Origin: Clostridia bacterium
GTDB lineage: Bacteria > Bacillota > Clostridia > Oscillospirales > CAG-272
Assembly: GCA_900770605.1 (NCBI GenBank)
Contig: CAAGKS010000023.1
Coordinates: 1-5,940 of the forward strand
Length of the DNA stretch: 5,940 nt
Direction of reading: 5' to 3'
In this document: positions 1 to 4,950 of the stretch, in pieces
Layout of the letters: every line of letters starts with the position of its first letter
How positions within the stretch are numbered: the first letter of the stretch is position 1
Made by a program: the position numbers and the translations under genes
Notes under the pieces: model-generated
The model's database searches: none
What the model saw: the letters and a program-made list of their open reading frames with translations, nothing else
What the model was told of the DNA's origin: nothing

Positions 1-1842
1 AGCACCGATGATGTCAGCAGCCTCGTCAAAGCGGATCATAAATCCGGTCTTGGAGAATCTGCTTCCGTCCTCGGAAACTACCATTCCGTGTGTGCTTACT
101 CTCTCATAAGGAGGCTCGTCAACGAGAACGGTACTCATAAAGAGCATAGAGTAGAACCAAAGTCTTATCTGCTCCTTCATTTCAAGCACGTGCTCAGCGG
201 GGAAGTACTGCTTCCAGTATTCCTTGTCGGTGAAGTGCTTGAGGGTGGAGAAAGGAACGATACCTGCGTCAAGCCAAACGTCGCCGACCTGAGTGATCCT
301 CTCAACTGCGCCGTGGCACTTGGGACACTCGATCTTCACCTCGTCTATCCACGGACGGTGGAGATGAGGGATAGCGTCAACCTTGGACTTGTCAACAGCA
401 AGCTCATAAAGCTCTTCCTTAGAGCCAACAACGGTAAGCTCACCGCAATCGGGACACTTGTAGAAGGGCAGGGGCAGACCGTAGAAACGCTTACGGGAGA
501 TATTCCAATCGGACATATTCTCAAGCCAGTCAAGCATTCTCTTGCCCTGGTAAGCAGGCTCCCAACGAACCTTGTTCGCATTTGCGATAAGGCGGGGGCG
601 AAGCTCGTCAACAGCGATAGCCCATTCCTTAACGAGACGGAAGATGATCTCCTTCTTACATCTCCAGCAAACGGGGTAGCTGTGCTTGTACTTGTGAGTA
701 TAGAAAAGCTTTCCTCTCTCGCGAAGAGCGTCGAAAACTATCTGTCTTGATTCCTGAGCGTCAACGCCGGTCAAGAAGCCGAAGCCCTCGTAGAAGAAGC
801 CGTATTCGTCAACGGGAATGATCTTGGGAAGACCAAGGCTCTCGCCGAGCGCAAAGTCTTCAGCGCCACAACCGGGAGCGATGTGAACGACTCCACATCC
901 CTCGGTCTCGTCTACCTCGTCCCAGATAACTATCTTGTGAGCAAAATTCTGCTGCTCGAACTCGGGGAAGCAGGTCTCGTATTCGAGCCCTGCAAGGTCA
1001 GCGCCCTTGAAGGTAGCGAGAAGCTCAACGCCCTCCTTGTTTTCGAACTTCTGCTTGTAGTAGTTGATAGAGGTAACGTAGTTGTGCTCCTCACCTGCTA
1101 CGTGAATTCTTACGTAATCCATCTCAGCGTTGACCGCGAGAGCTACGTTTGCAGAAAGTGTCCAGGGAGTAGTCGTCCATACGAGAATGTAGTCGTTCGT
1201 GTCCTTGATAGGAAGCTTGAAGAATACAGCCTCGTGCTCGATCTCCTTGTAAGAGCCTGTCATCTCGTGCTCGGAAAGCGACGTGCCGCAGCGTGAGCAC
1301 CAGGGCATAGGCTTGTAGACCTCTTTGATCCAGCCGCCCTCGTGACACTTCTTGAGGAACGCCCAGATACCCGTGATATTTTCATCGGTGTAGGTATAGT
1401 AGGAGTTATCCCAGTCCATCCACTGACCAAGTCTCTTGGACTGCTCAGTAATAACGCCGGAGAACTTCTTTACACGCTCGATACACTTGTCGGTGAACTT
1501 GTCAAGACCGTAAGCCTCGATGTCGTGCTTGGTCTTGAAGCCAAGCTCCTTCTCAACCTCTACCTCGACCCAAAGGCCCTGAGAGTCAAAGCCGTTGCGG
1601 TAGTGAGTATCGTCACCCTTCATAGCGTGATATTTGATGAACGTGTCCTTGAGAGTTCTACCCCAGGTGTGGTGTATACCCATAGGGTTGTTAGCCGTGA
1701 TAGGACCGTCTATAAAGCGGTACTTAGGACCGTTTTCATTCTTTTTCTTGAGCTTTTTGAAACAATCGTTTTCCTCCCAGAAGCTGAGAACCTTTTTCTC
1801 ATTTTCGGCAAAGGAATATTTTGTGTCGAATTTTTCCGCCAT
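1..1842 (-). CDS. ileS: Isoleucyl-tRNA synthetase, IleRS2-like, N-terminal 614 residues (cut by left edge)
   Basis: Cytoplasmic class I enzyme that charges tRNA-Ile with isoleucine. The reading frame is open from ATG at 1842 to the window edge; the family is roughly 1000-1050 residues, so the C-terminal anticodon-binding part lies outside. Visible in order: N-terminal catalytic segment with GPITANNPMGIHH (G55-I56-H57-H58 where HIGH is expected); a C182-x2-C185 zinc-type pair (PWCSRCGTSLSEHEM); CP1 editing domain with TTTPWTL (W227) and GCGVVHIAPGCGAEDF (315-330, conserved D329); CWRC (392-395); WNISRKRFYG; CxxC pairs 463/466 and 506/509; DVWLDAG; and a KMSKS-equivalent written RFSKT (595-599, catalytic-loop K598 kept). 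The start is chosen because MAEKFDTKYSFAENE matches family N-termini. AAAGGA at 1856-1861 is the ribosome site, with a rather long 13-base spacer; it lies inside a three-codon ATG-AAA-GGA-TAG ORF. Editing and zinc motifs argue for a functional housekeeping-type enzyme. Identity is very secure; the IleRS2 assignment rests on the GxHH motif. Confidence 0.96.
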   Translation of the reverse strand, partial: MAEKFDTKYSFAENEKKVLSFWEENDCFKKLKKKNENGPKYRFIDGPITANNPMGIHHTWGRTLKDTFIKYHAMKGDDTHYRNGFDSQGLWVEVEVEKELGFKTKHDIEAYGLDKFTDKCIERVKKFSGVITEQSKRLGQWMDWDNSYYTYTDENITGIWAFLKKCHEGGWIKEVYKPMPWCSRCGTSLSEHEMTGSYKEIEHEAVFFKLPIKDTNDYILVWTTTPWTLSANVALAVNAEMDYVRIHVAGEEHNYVTSINYYKQKFENKEGVELLATFKGADLAGLEYETCFPEFEQQNFAHKIVIWDEVDETEGCGVVHIAPGCGAEDFALGESLGLPKIIPVDEYGFFYEGFGFLTGVDAQESRQIVFDALRERGKLFYTHKYKHSYPVCWRCKKEIIFRLVKEWAIAVDELRPRLIANANKVRWEPAYQGKRMLDWLENMSDWNISRKRFYGLPLPFYKCPDCGELTVVGSKEELYELAVDKSKVDAIPHLHRPWIDEVKIECPKCHGAVERITQVGDVWLDAGIVPFSTLKHFTDKEYWKQYFPAEHVLEMKEQIRLWFYSMLFMSTVLVDEPPYERVSTHGMVVSEDGSRFSKTGFMIRFDEAADIIGA

Positions 1843-1895
1843 TTCGTATTATCTATCCTTTCATAATATACGCTGATAAATTTACATACAAAGAT

Positions 1896-1924
1896 AGTAT
1901 ATCACAACACCATATCAAAGTCAA
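1896..1924 (-). promoter_or_regulatory. Vegetative (sigma-A type) promoter of ileS
   Basis: On the minus strand TTGACT (1919-1924) and TATACT (1896-1901) are separated by exactly 17 bases, with TGTGA just before the -10. Transcription should start near 1889, giving a leader of only about 47 bases before the ileS ATG. That is too short for a T-box riboswitch, which commonly controls aminoacyl-tRNA synthetase genes in Firmicutes. Confidence 0.85.
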
Positions 1925-1929
1925 TAATT

Positions 1930-1963
1930 TTATAATATTTTTTGGCACTGCAAGATATTATAA
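1930..1963. repeat. 9-bp inverted repeat between the divergent promoters
   Basis: TTATAATAT (1930-1938) and ATATTATAA (1955-1963) are exact reverse complements 16 bases apart. They sit between the -35 boxes of the leftward ileS promoter and the rightward radical SAM promoter. The arms are pure A/T in an A/T-rich region, so this may be chance or a DNA-bending segment rather than an operator. Confidence 0.4.
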
Positions 1964-1974
1964 TAATAAAATAA

Positions 1975-2003
1975 TTGCGCGGCAAAGCTTTTTGTGATAT
2001 AAT
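1975..2003 (+). promoter_or_regulatory. Promoter of the radical SAM gene (extended -10)
   Basis: TTGCGC (1975-1980), a 17-base spacer, then TATAAT (1998-2003) preceded by TGA, which makes an extended -10. The -35 matches the consensus only in its TTG half, and the extended -10 probably compensates. The expected start is near 2010, leaving a leader of about 23 bases ending in the ribosome site AAGGAG (2021-2026). Confidence 0.75.
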
Positions 2004-2032
2004 AGTGGCGGAGTAACCAAAAGGAGAGTAAA

Positions 2033-2980
2033 ATGCAGGTCTGTGATACGCGCGCCGATAAGGCGAAAACGGTAAAACAAAATAGCATTTTTGACCTCGC
2101 CTCTTGCGCTATGTGCCCCCGTAGGTGCGGCGTTGACAGAACGCGCGGCGAGCGCGGCGTCTGTGGCGAGGGCTATGAGATGAGGGTGTCAAGAATATCG
2201 CTCCATCCTTACGAAGAGCCTGTGATAAGCGGAAGCGGCGGCGCGGGAACGGTGTTCTTCTGCGGCTGCCCGATGGGGTGTGCCTATTGTCAGAATAAGG
2301 ATATCAGCCGCGGCGAATGCGAGGGCGAGATATTCAGCCCCAAGCAGCTTGCCGATGCAATGCTTTCTCTGCAAAAAAGAAGCGCTGAGTGCATAGATCT
2401 CGTAACGCCAACTCATTTTTCGCACGGCGTGGCAGAGGCGCTCCGTCTTGTAAAGGATAAGCTCGAAATACCCGTTGTCTATAATACGTCGGGGTATGAA
2501 AGAGTGGAAACGCTGCAACAGCTCGAGGGGCTCGTTGACGTCTATATGCCCGATTTCAAATACGCCTCAGCGGAGATCGCGTCAAGATATTCGTCCGCTC
2601 CCGATTATAGCGAGGTGGCGTGCGCGGCGCTCGCAGAGATGTACAGACAGGTCGGAAAATACGAGTATTCAGAAACAGGAATGCTCAAACGCGGCGTTTT
2701 GATAAGACACCTCGTTTTGCCGTCCTGCCGTAAGGATAGCATCGAGGTGCTGCGCCTTATCGCGCAAGCCGTGCCCGTAGGTGACGTCCTGCTCAGCCTT
2801 ATGAGCCAGTACACGCCCGATTTTGCGCTTGACGCTCCGTATGAGGAGCTTCATAGAAGAATAACCAGATTTGAATATGATAGCGTACTCCGCGCCGCAG
2901 AGCAGTACGGATTTGACGGCTTCGTTCAATACCTTTCGTCAGCAAGCGCGAAATATACTCCCGATTTCAAGGGCAAGTAA
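2033..2980 (+). CDS. Radical SAM protein, PflX-like (COG1313) putative activating-enzyme homologue
   Basis: A 315-residue cytoplasmic iron-sulfur protein, a usual length for the family. The radical SAM signature CxxxCxxC is C79-PMG-C83-AY-C86 inside FFCGCPMGCAYCQNKDIS; these cysteines would hold the 4Fe-4S cluster that cleaves S-adenosylmethionine. An N-terminal cysteine set, C25-x2-C28-x3-C32-x11-C44, suggests a further metal or Fe-S site. Family blocks follow: VYMPDFKYAS, SRYSSAPDYSEVA, EMYRQVG, IRHLVLPSCRKDS and LLSLMSQYTPDF. Members are annotated as pyruvate formate-lyase activating enzyme-like, but their substrate is not established and no glycyl radical enzyme is encoded nearby. The start is fixed by AAGGAG six bases upstream of ATG. 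The codon choice is GC-rich. There is no clear terminator before mazF 111 bases downstream, so some read-through is possible. Family is confident; biochemical role is open. Confidence 0.9.
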   Translation: MQVCDTRADKAKTVKQNSIFDLASCAMCPRRCGVDRTRGERGVCGEGYEMRVSRISLHPYEEPVISGSGGAGTVFFCGCPMGCAYCQNKDISRGECEGEIFSPKQLADAMLSLQKRSAECIDLVTPTHFSHGVAEALRLVKDKLEIPVVYNTSGYERVETLQQLEGLVDVYMPDFKYASAEIASRYSSAPDYSEVACAALAEMYRQVGKYEYSETGMLKRGVLIRHLVLPSCRKDSIEVLRLIAQAVPVGDVLLSLMSQYTPDFALDAPYEELHRRITRFEYDSVLRAAEQYGFDGFVQYLSSASAKYTPDFKGK

Positions 2981-3050
2981 GCTGCAGACCAAAAAATTCC
3001 ACCATAAAACTTCGCCCCGCCTGTTTAAGAAGCGGTAATGCACGGCAAAA

Positions 3051-3091
3051 ATATATTCGTAAGTAAAAAATGGATTTGGGAGCGAATATAT
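3051..3091 (+). repeat. Inverted repeat flanking the mazF ribosome site
   Basis: ATATATTCG (3051-3059) and CGAATATAT (3083-3091) are exact reverse complements. The 23-base interval holds the mazF Shine-Dalgarno GGGAG (3078-3082), and the right arm ends at the base immediately before the ATG. It could be a DNA operator or a weak RNA hairpin near the start codon. The pairing is visible; the function is inferred. Confidence 0.45.
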
Positions 3092-3445
3092 ATGAGTGTT
3101 AAAAGGGGAGATATCTACTATGCCGATCTGAGCCCCGTAGTCGGCTCGGAGCAGGGCGGCTTGCGCCCCGTTCTTATAATACAAAACGACGTTGGGAATA
3201 AGTATAGCCCAACGGTGATAGCCGCCGCGATAACCTCGCGAATGGGAAAAACGAGATTGCCCACACATATAGACATATATGCGGATAGAGTTGGACTTGC
3301 CAAGGACTCCGTGGTGCTGCTCGAACAGATAAGAACGCTTGATAAGCGTAGGCTCAAGGAAAAGATGGGACACCTTGACGAGAGCATGATGAACGAGGTC
3401 AATACGGCGATAGCGGTCAGCTTTGGACTTGGCGGACAGGTCTGA
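3092..3445 (+). CDS. mazF: MazF/NdoA (PemK-family) mRNA interferase toxin
   Basis: A 117-residue protein, close to the 116 residues of Bacillus subtilis NdoA/MazF, with long matches to it: VKRGDIYYADLSPVVGSEQG, GLRPVLI, NKYSPT, LPTH, DSVVLLEQIRT and HLDESMM. MazF toxins are sequence-specific endoribonucleases that cut single-stranded mRNA and arrest growth until an antitoxin neutralises them. The catalytic pair known from the Bacillus enzyme is at the same positions: R25 (in GGLRPV) and T48 (in AAITS). The start at 3092 is preferred over an in-frame ATG at 3038 because MSVKRGD matches the family N-terminus and GGGAG lies nine bases upstream; the longer version would add an unlike 18-residue extension. 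In many Firmicutes the antitoxin gene directly precedes mazF. Here the upstream gene is the radical SAM protein, and the 111-base gap holds no antitoxin ORF. The toxin looks intact. A strong terminator follows. Confidence 0.96.
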   Translation: MSVKRGDIYYADLSPVVGSEQGGLRPVLIIQNDVGNKYSPTVIAAAITSRMGKTRLPTHIDIYADRVGLAKDSVVLLEQIRTLDKRRLKEKMGHLDESMMNEVNTAIAVSFGLGGQV

Positions 3446-3468
3446 GCGAGGGGAATAGATAAGCAAAT

Positions 3469-3513
3469 AACCCGCCTTTGTATCTTGAAAAAAGATAGTG
3501 AAGGCGGGTTTTT
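3469..3513 (+). terminator. Intrinsic terminator downstream of mazF
   Basis: AACCCGCCTT (3469-3478) pairs perfectly with AAGGCGGGTT (3501-3510), followed by a T run through 3513. A second inner stem, TATCTT (3481-3486) with AAGATA (3492-3497), closes a GAAAA loop. It sits 23 bases after the mazF stop and 24 bases beyond the DUF378 stop on the other strand, so it may end both convergent transcripts, though the T run is better on the plus strand. Confidence 0.9.
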
Positions 3514-3537
3514 GCGCAGACCAAGTGCGAATGGAGA

Positions 3538-3759
3538 TTATTCCATCTCGCCGATCCGGCTGAATTTTTCTTTGGTGCGGAAAAGAAGAGTCACACACCA
3601 GATTCCGGCAAGGGCAACTACCGTATAGATGATTCTGCTGAAGAGCGCATCCATACCGCCGCCTAACCAAGCAACGATATCAAAGCCAAAAAGACCAATA
3701 CTACCCCAGTTAAGAGCGCCGATTATAGTAATTACCAGCGCGATCTTGTCCATAATCAT
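3538..3759 (-). CDS. DUF378 family small membrane protein
   Basis: A 73-residue protein with two hydrophobic segments: about residues 4-28 (DKIALVITIIGALNWGSIGLF) and 42-61 (SRIIYTVVALAGIWCVTLLF), with a charged C-terminal tail rich in K, R and E. The ALNWG, GFDIVAW and SRIIYTVVALAGI blocks are the recognisable signature of DUF378 (YuzA-like) proteins, which are about 70 residues long. The function of the family is not established; it should sit in the cytoplasmic membrane. The start at 3759 (MIMDK) is chosen because AGGAGG lies 12 bases upstream (3772-3777); a second ATG two codons later is possible. Longer in-frame translation upstream is low-complexity and unlike the family. No convincing promoter is seen, but the transcript must begin in the 3780-4000 interval. 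It is convergent with mazF. Confidence 0.9.
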   Translation of the reverse strand: MIMDKIALVITIIGALNWGSIGLFGFDIVAWLGGGMDALFSRIIYTVVALAGIWCVTLLFRTKEKFSRIGEME

Positions 3760-4009
3760 TTTGCCAAAGAGCCTCCTTTCAGGCGGTTTTGTGTCTAACT
3801 GCAATAATAACGAGCGCGCAAAGCAAGCGCAGCTGATGCTATTGCGGTTACGTATAGTTTTACCTGCGCACAGAAAAATAAACTGAAATAATTTGGCAGC
3901 ACCAAGCGCCATCGCGCCAAAAAACGTTTTTGCCGAACGGCGTATTCAGGGGAAATAAAAGGGCAAGCGAGCAGAGCGATAAAAAAATAAATATTTTTTC
4001 AAAAAGCAC
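3760..4009. other. Intergenic region with no recognised gene
   Basis: About 250 bases between the DUF378 start and the tRNA-Ser promoter. It holds the DUF378 ribosome site (3772-3777), presumably its leftward promoter, and scattered short palindromes such as GCCGAACGGC near 3931-3940 that are too short to assign. The 3960-4000 part is A/T-rich and may help the tRNA promoter. No credible ORF was found on either strand. Confidence 0.5.
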
Positions 4010-4012
4010 TTG
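4000..4012 (+). repeat. 13-mer copy 1 overlapping the tRNA-Ser -35
   Basis: CAAAAAGCACTTG occurs here and again at 4848-4860. In both places its final TTG is the first half of a -35 box, and its first base is exactly 33 bases before the first base of the -10. Confidence 0.6.
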
Positions 4013-4038
4013 ATTTTTAAAAAGCTTTGTGATATAAT
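4010..4038 (+). promoter_or_regulatory. tRNA-Ser promoter
   Basis: TTGATT (4010-4015), a 17-base spacer and TATAAT (4033-4038), with TGA before the -10 making it extended. An A/T-rich stretch lies upstream. The expected start near 4045 gives a very short 5' leader before the mature tRNA end at 4052. Confidence 0.85.
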
Positions 4039-4051
4039 ACATAGGTCGTAT

Positions 4052-4143
4052 GGAGAGATGGCTGAGCTGGTCTAAGGCGCACGATTGGAAATCGTGTGAA
4101 CGCTAATACCGTTCCGAGAGTTCGAATCTCTCTCTCTCCGCCA
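4052..4143 (+). tRNA. tRNA-Ser (anticodon GGA), CCA encoded
   Basis: Acceptor arm GGAGAGA (4052-4058) pairs fully with TCTCTCC (4133-4139), then discriminator G and an encoded CCA (4141-4143). Anticodon stem CACGA/TCGTG (4080-4084/4092-4096) carries the loop TTGGAAA with anticodon GGA at 4087-4089, reading UCC and UCU. A long class II variable arm, GAACG/CGTTC (4098-4102/4110-4114) with a seven-base loop, is the serine hallmark. The T arm is GAGAG-TTCGAAT-CTCTC (4116-4132). All stems are intact. Serine tRNA genes are common insertion targets for mobile elements, and the DNA to the right is more A/T-rich; no repeated tRNA end is seen in the window. Confidence 0.98.
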
Positions 4144-4212
4144 AAGAAAAGGCACCCAAGGGCGTGCAAAATTAGCGGTAAAATAGTTACAACCGAATAA
4201 GCAGCCCTAACG

Positions 4213-4253
4213 GCAAAACACCACGGAAGAAAATCCGTGGTGTTTTGCTTTTC
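4213..4253 (+). terminator. Intrinsic terminator after tRNA-Ser
   Basis: A perfect 15-bp stem, GCAAAACACCACGGA (4213-4227) with TCCGTGGTGTTTTGC (4234-4248), closes an AGAAAA loop and is followed by TTTTC. It lies about 70 bases beyond the tRNA 3' end with no other gene in between, so the tRNA is likely a single-gene transcript with a trailer removed in processing. Confidence 0.9.
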
Positions 4254-4347
4254 AAAATTGAATTGTACTCTCAAGGATCAATATTTACCTCGCAGAAATC
4301 AAAGATAACGCCTGACGAAAAAAGTATTTTTATTTTCAAAAAAGGTC

Positions 4348-4376
4348 TGGACTTTCGCAACCTTCTGTGGTATTGT
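4348..4376 (+). promoter_or_regulatory. Probable promoter of the DUF6809 gene
   Basis: TGGACT (4348-4353), 17-base spacer, TATTGT (4371-4376). Both boxes have one or two mismatches to consensus. An A tract (CAAAAAA from 4337) lies just upstream of the -35, as at the tRNA-Ser and WYL promoters. The start would fall near 4383, very close to the ribosome site at 4388, so the leader would be short. Confidence 0.5.
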
Positions 4377-4401
4377 TGTGTGCTGACAGGAGGTACGGAC
4401 T

Positions 4402-4674
4402 ATGAAAAATATGATAAAAGAGCTATGGCGTGGAAACATTATGCCGCCCGAGGACAGCAGACATAATACACCCGAGATGAAGCAACTGCTGGAATACATC
4501 AGTCGGCACAACGATAACTTGCTCAAAACGATGACAGATGAACAAAAAGAGATCTTCGAGAAGTTTCACGATTGCTGGAGCGAGTACGCAAGTCTCTCCG
4601 ATGAAGCACTATTTGAATATGCATTCAAGCTCGGGATGCAGATTGCGATTGAATCACTTAACAACATAGAATAA
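4402..4674 (+). CDS. DUF6809-like small helical protein, function unknown
   Basis: A 90-residue, charged, probably soluble and all-helical protein without signal peptide, membrane segment or cysteine cluster (one Cys). The opening MKNMIKELWRGNIMPPE and the closing FEYAFKLGMQIAIESL resemble the small clostridial DUF6809 family, where an ELWxGNIxPxE start and a FxxGFKLGxxxxxE end recur; I assign it from memory of that pattern. The middle (TMTDEQKEIFEKFHDCWSEY) looks like helical hairpin sequence. No biochemical role is known for the family, though members are frequent in gut Clostridia and often near mobile DNA. The start at 4402 is decided by a full AGGAGG (4388-4393) eight bases upstream. It is flanked by the tRNA terminator on the left and a hairpin starting five bases after its stop, so it is probably transcribed alone. 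Confidence 0.8.
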   Translation: MKNMIKELWRGNIMPPEDSRHNTPEMKQLLEYISRHNDNLLKTMTDEQKEIFEKFHDCWSEYASLSDEALFEYAFKLGMQIAIESLNNIE

Positions 4675-4679
4675 TGGCA

Positions 4680-4718
4680 GGCAGTGTCAAATGTAATTTC
4701 AGAGTATTTGACACTGCC
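4680..4718 (+). terminator. Perfect 13-bp hairpin after the DUF6809 gene (no T tract)
   Basis: GGCAGTGTCAAAT (4680-4692) pairs exactly with ATTTGACACTGCC (4706-4718) around a 13-base loop. It begins five bases after the stop codon, where a terminator or mRNA-stabilising stem is expected. It is followed by GTTGCACC rather than a T run, so classical intrinsic termination is doubtful. Alternatives are a 3' stability element, a protein-binding palindrome, or a leftover inverted repeat of a mobile element. Confidence 0.5.
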
Positions 4719-4847
4719 GTTGCACCTATTAAAATTCCATCTTCGTGGCGTGTTGCTTAATAAACGGTATTGTGTGGCTCATGCAAGACACAGAAACTGT
4801 GACACCGCAATTATATATCTATTTATTTTGTTTCACGGCATTGTTTA

Positions 4848-4860
4848 CAAAAAGCACTTG
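4848..4860 (+). repeat. 13-mer copy 2 overlapping the WYL-gene -35
   Basis: CAAAAAGCACTTG, identical to 4000-4012, in the same position relative to the downstream -10 (33 bases from first base to first base). The two copies are about 850 bases apart. Confidence 0.6.
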
Positions 4861-4886
4861 TATATTTACTCGAAATATGTTATAAT
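4858..4886 (+). promoter_or_regulatory. Promoter of the WYL regulator gene
   Basis: TTGTAT (4858-4863), 17-base spacer and a consensus TATAAT (4881-4886) preceded by TGT, an extended -10. The expected start near 4893 gives a leader of about 58 bases. The promoter is embedded in an inverted repeat (4861-4897). Confidence 0.75.
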
Positions 4887-4897
4887 ATGTAAATATA
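4861..4897. promoter_or_regulatory. Candidate operator: inverted repeat around the WYL-gene -10
   Basis: TATATTTAC (4861-4869) and GTAAATATA (4889-4897) are exact reverse complements with 19 bases between them, so the two arms have a 28-base centre-to-centre spacing, close to whole helical turns. The left arm overlaps the end of the -35 and the right arm covers the expected transcription start. This layout would suit repression by a dimer, most simply the WYL protein encoded downstream. The sequence is seen; the binding is inferred. Confidence 0.5.
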
Positions 4898-4950
4898 AAT
4901 ACAGACAATTTATTTTTAAATTTCCAGTCACGTATTTATAAGGAGGCACT

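Noticed and set aside
88..1866. Long plus-strand ORFs at 88-750, 883-1296 and 1342-1866
   Set aside because: They lie antisense to ileS, have no family resemblance, and arise from its codon bias; the minus frame carries all the synthetase motifs.
3038..3091. N-terminal extension of MazF from the ATG at 3038
   Set aside because: The added 18 residues are unlike the family, and the ribosome site GGGAG serves the ATG at 3092.
3760..3912. N-terminal extension of the DUF378 protein (start at 3912)
   Set aside because: It would nearly double a family of about 70 residues, and AGGAGG at 3772-3777 serves the start at 3759.
4017..4274. Minus-strand ORF of 85 residues containing GGEREIRTLGTV
   Set aside because: It is the antisense translation of tRNA-Ser, a well-known kind of spurious protein prediction.
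4591..4600. TCTCTCCG inside the DUF6809 gene, matching the tRNA-Ser 3' end, as an attachment-site repeat
   Set aside because: Only eight bases of low-complexity TC sequence inside a coding region; too short for an att site, and it would put the DUF6809 gene across the junction.
4789..4801. CACAG-AAA-CTGTG palindrome upstream of the WYL promoter
   Set aside because: Five-base arms are common by chance and it lies well upstream of the -35; the inverted repeat at 4861-4897 is a better operator candidate.
4684..4941. Plus-strand ORF of 85 residues between DUF6809 and the WYL gene
   Set aside because: It lacks a ribosome site, starts inside a hairpin, runs through a promoter, and resembles no family.
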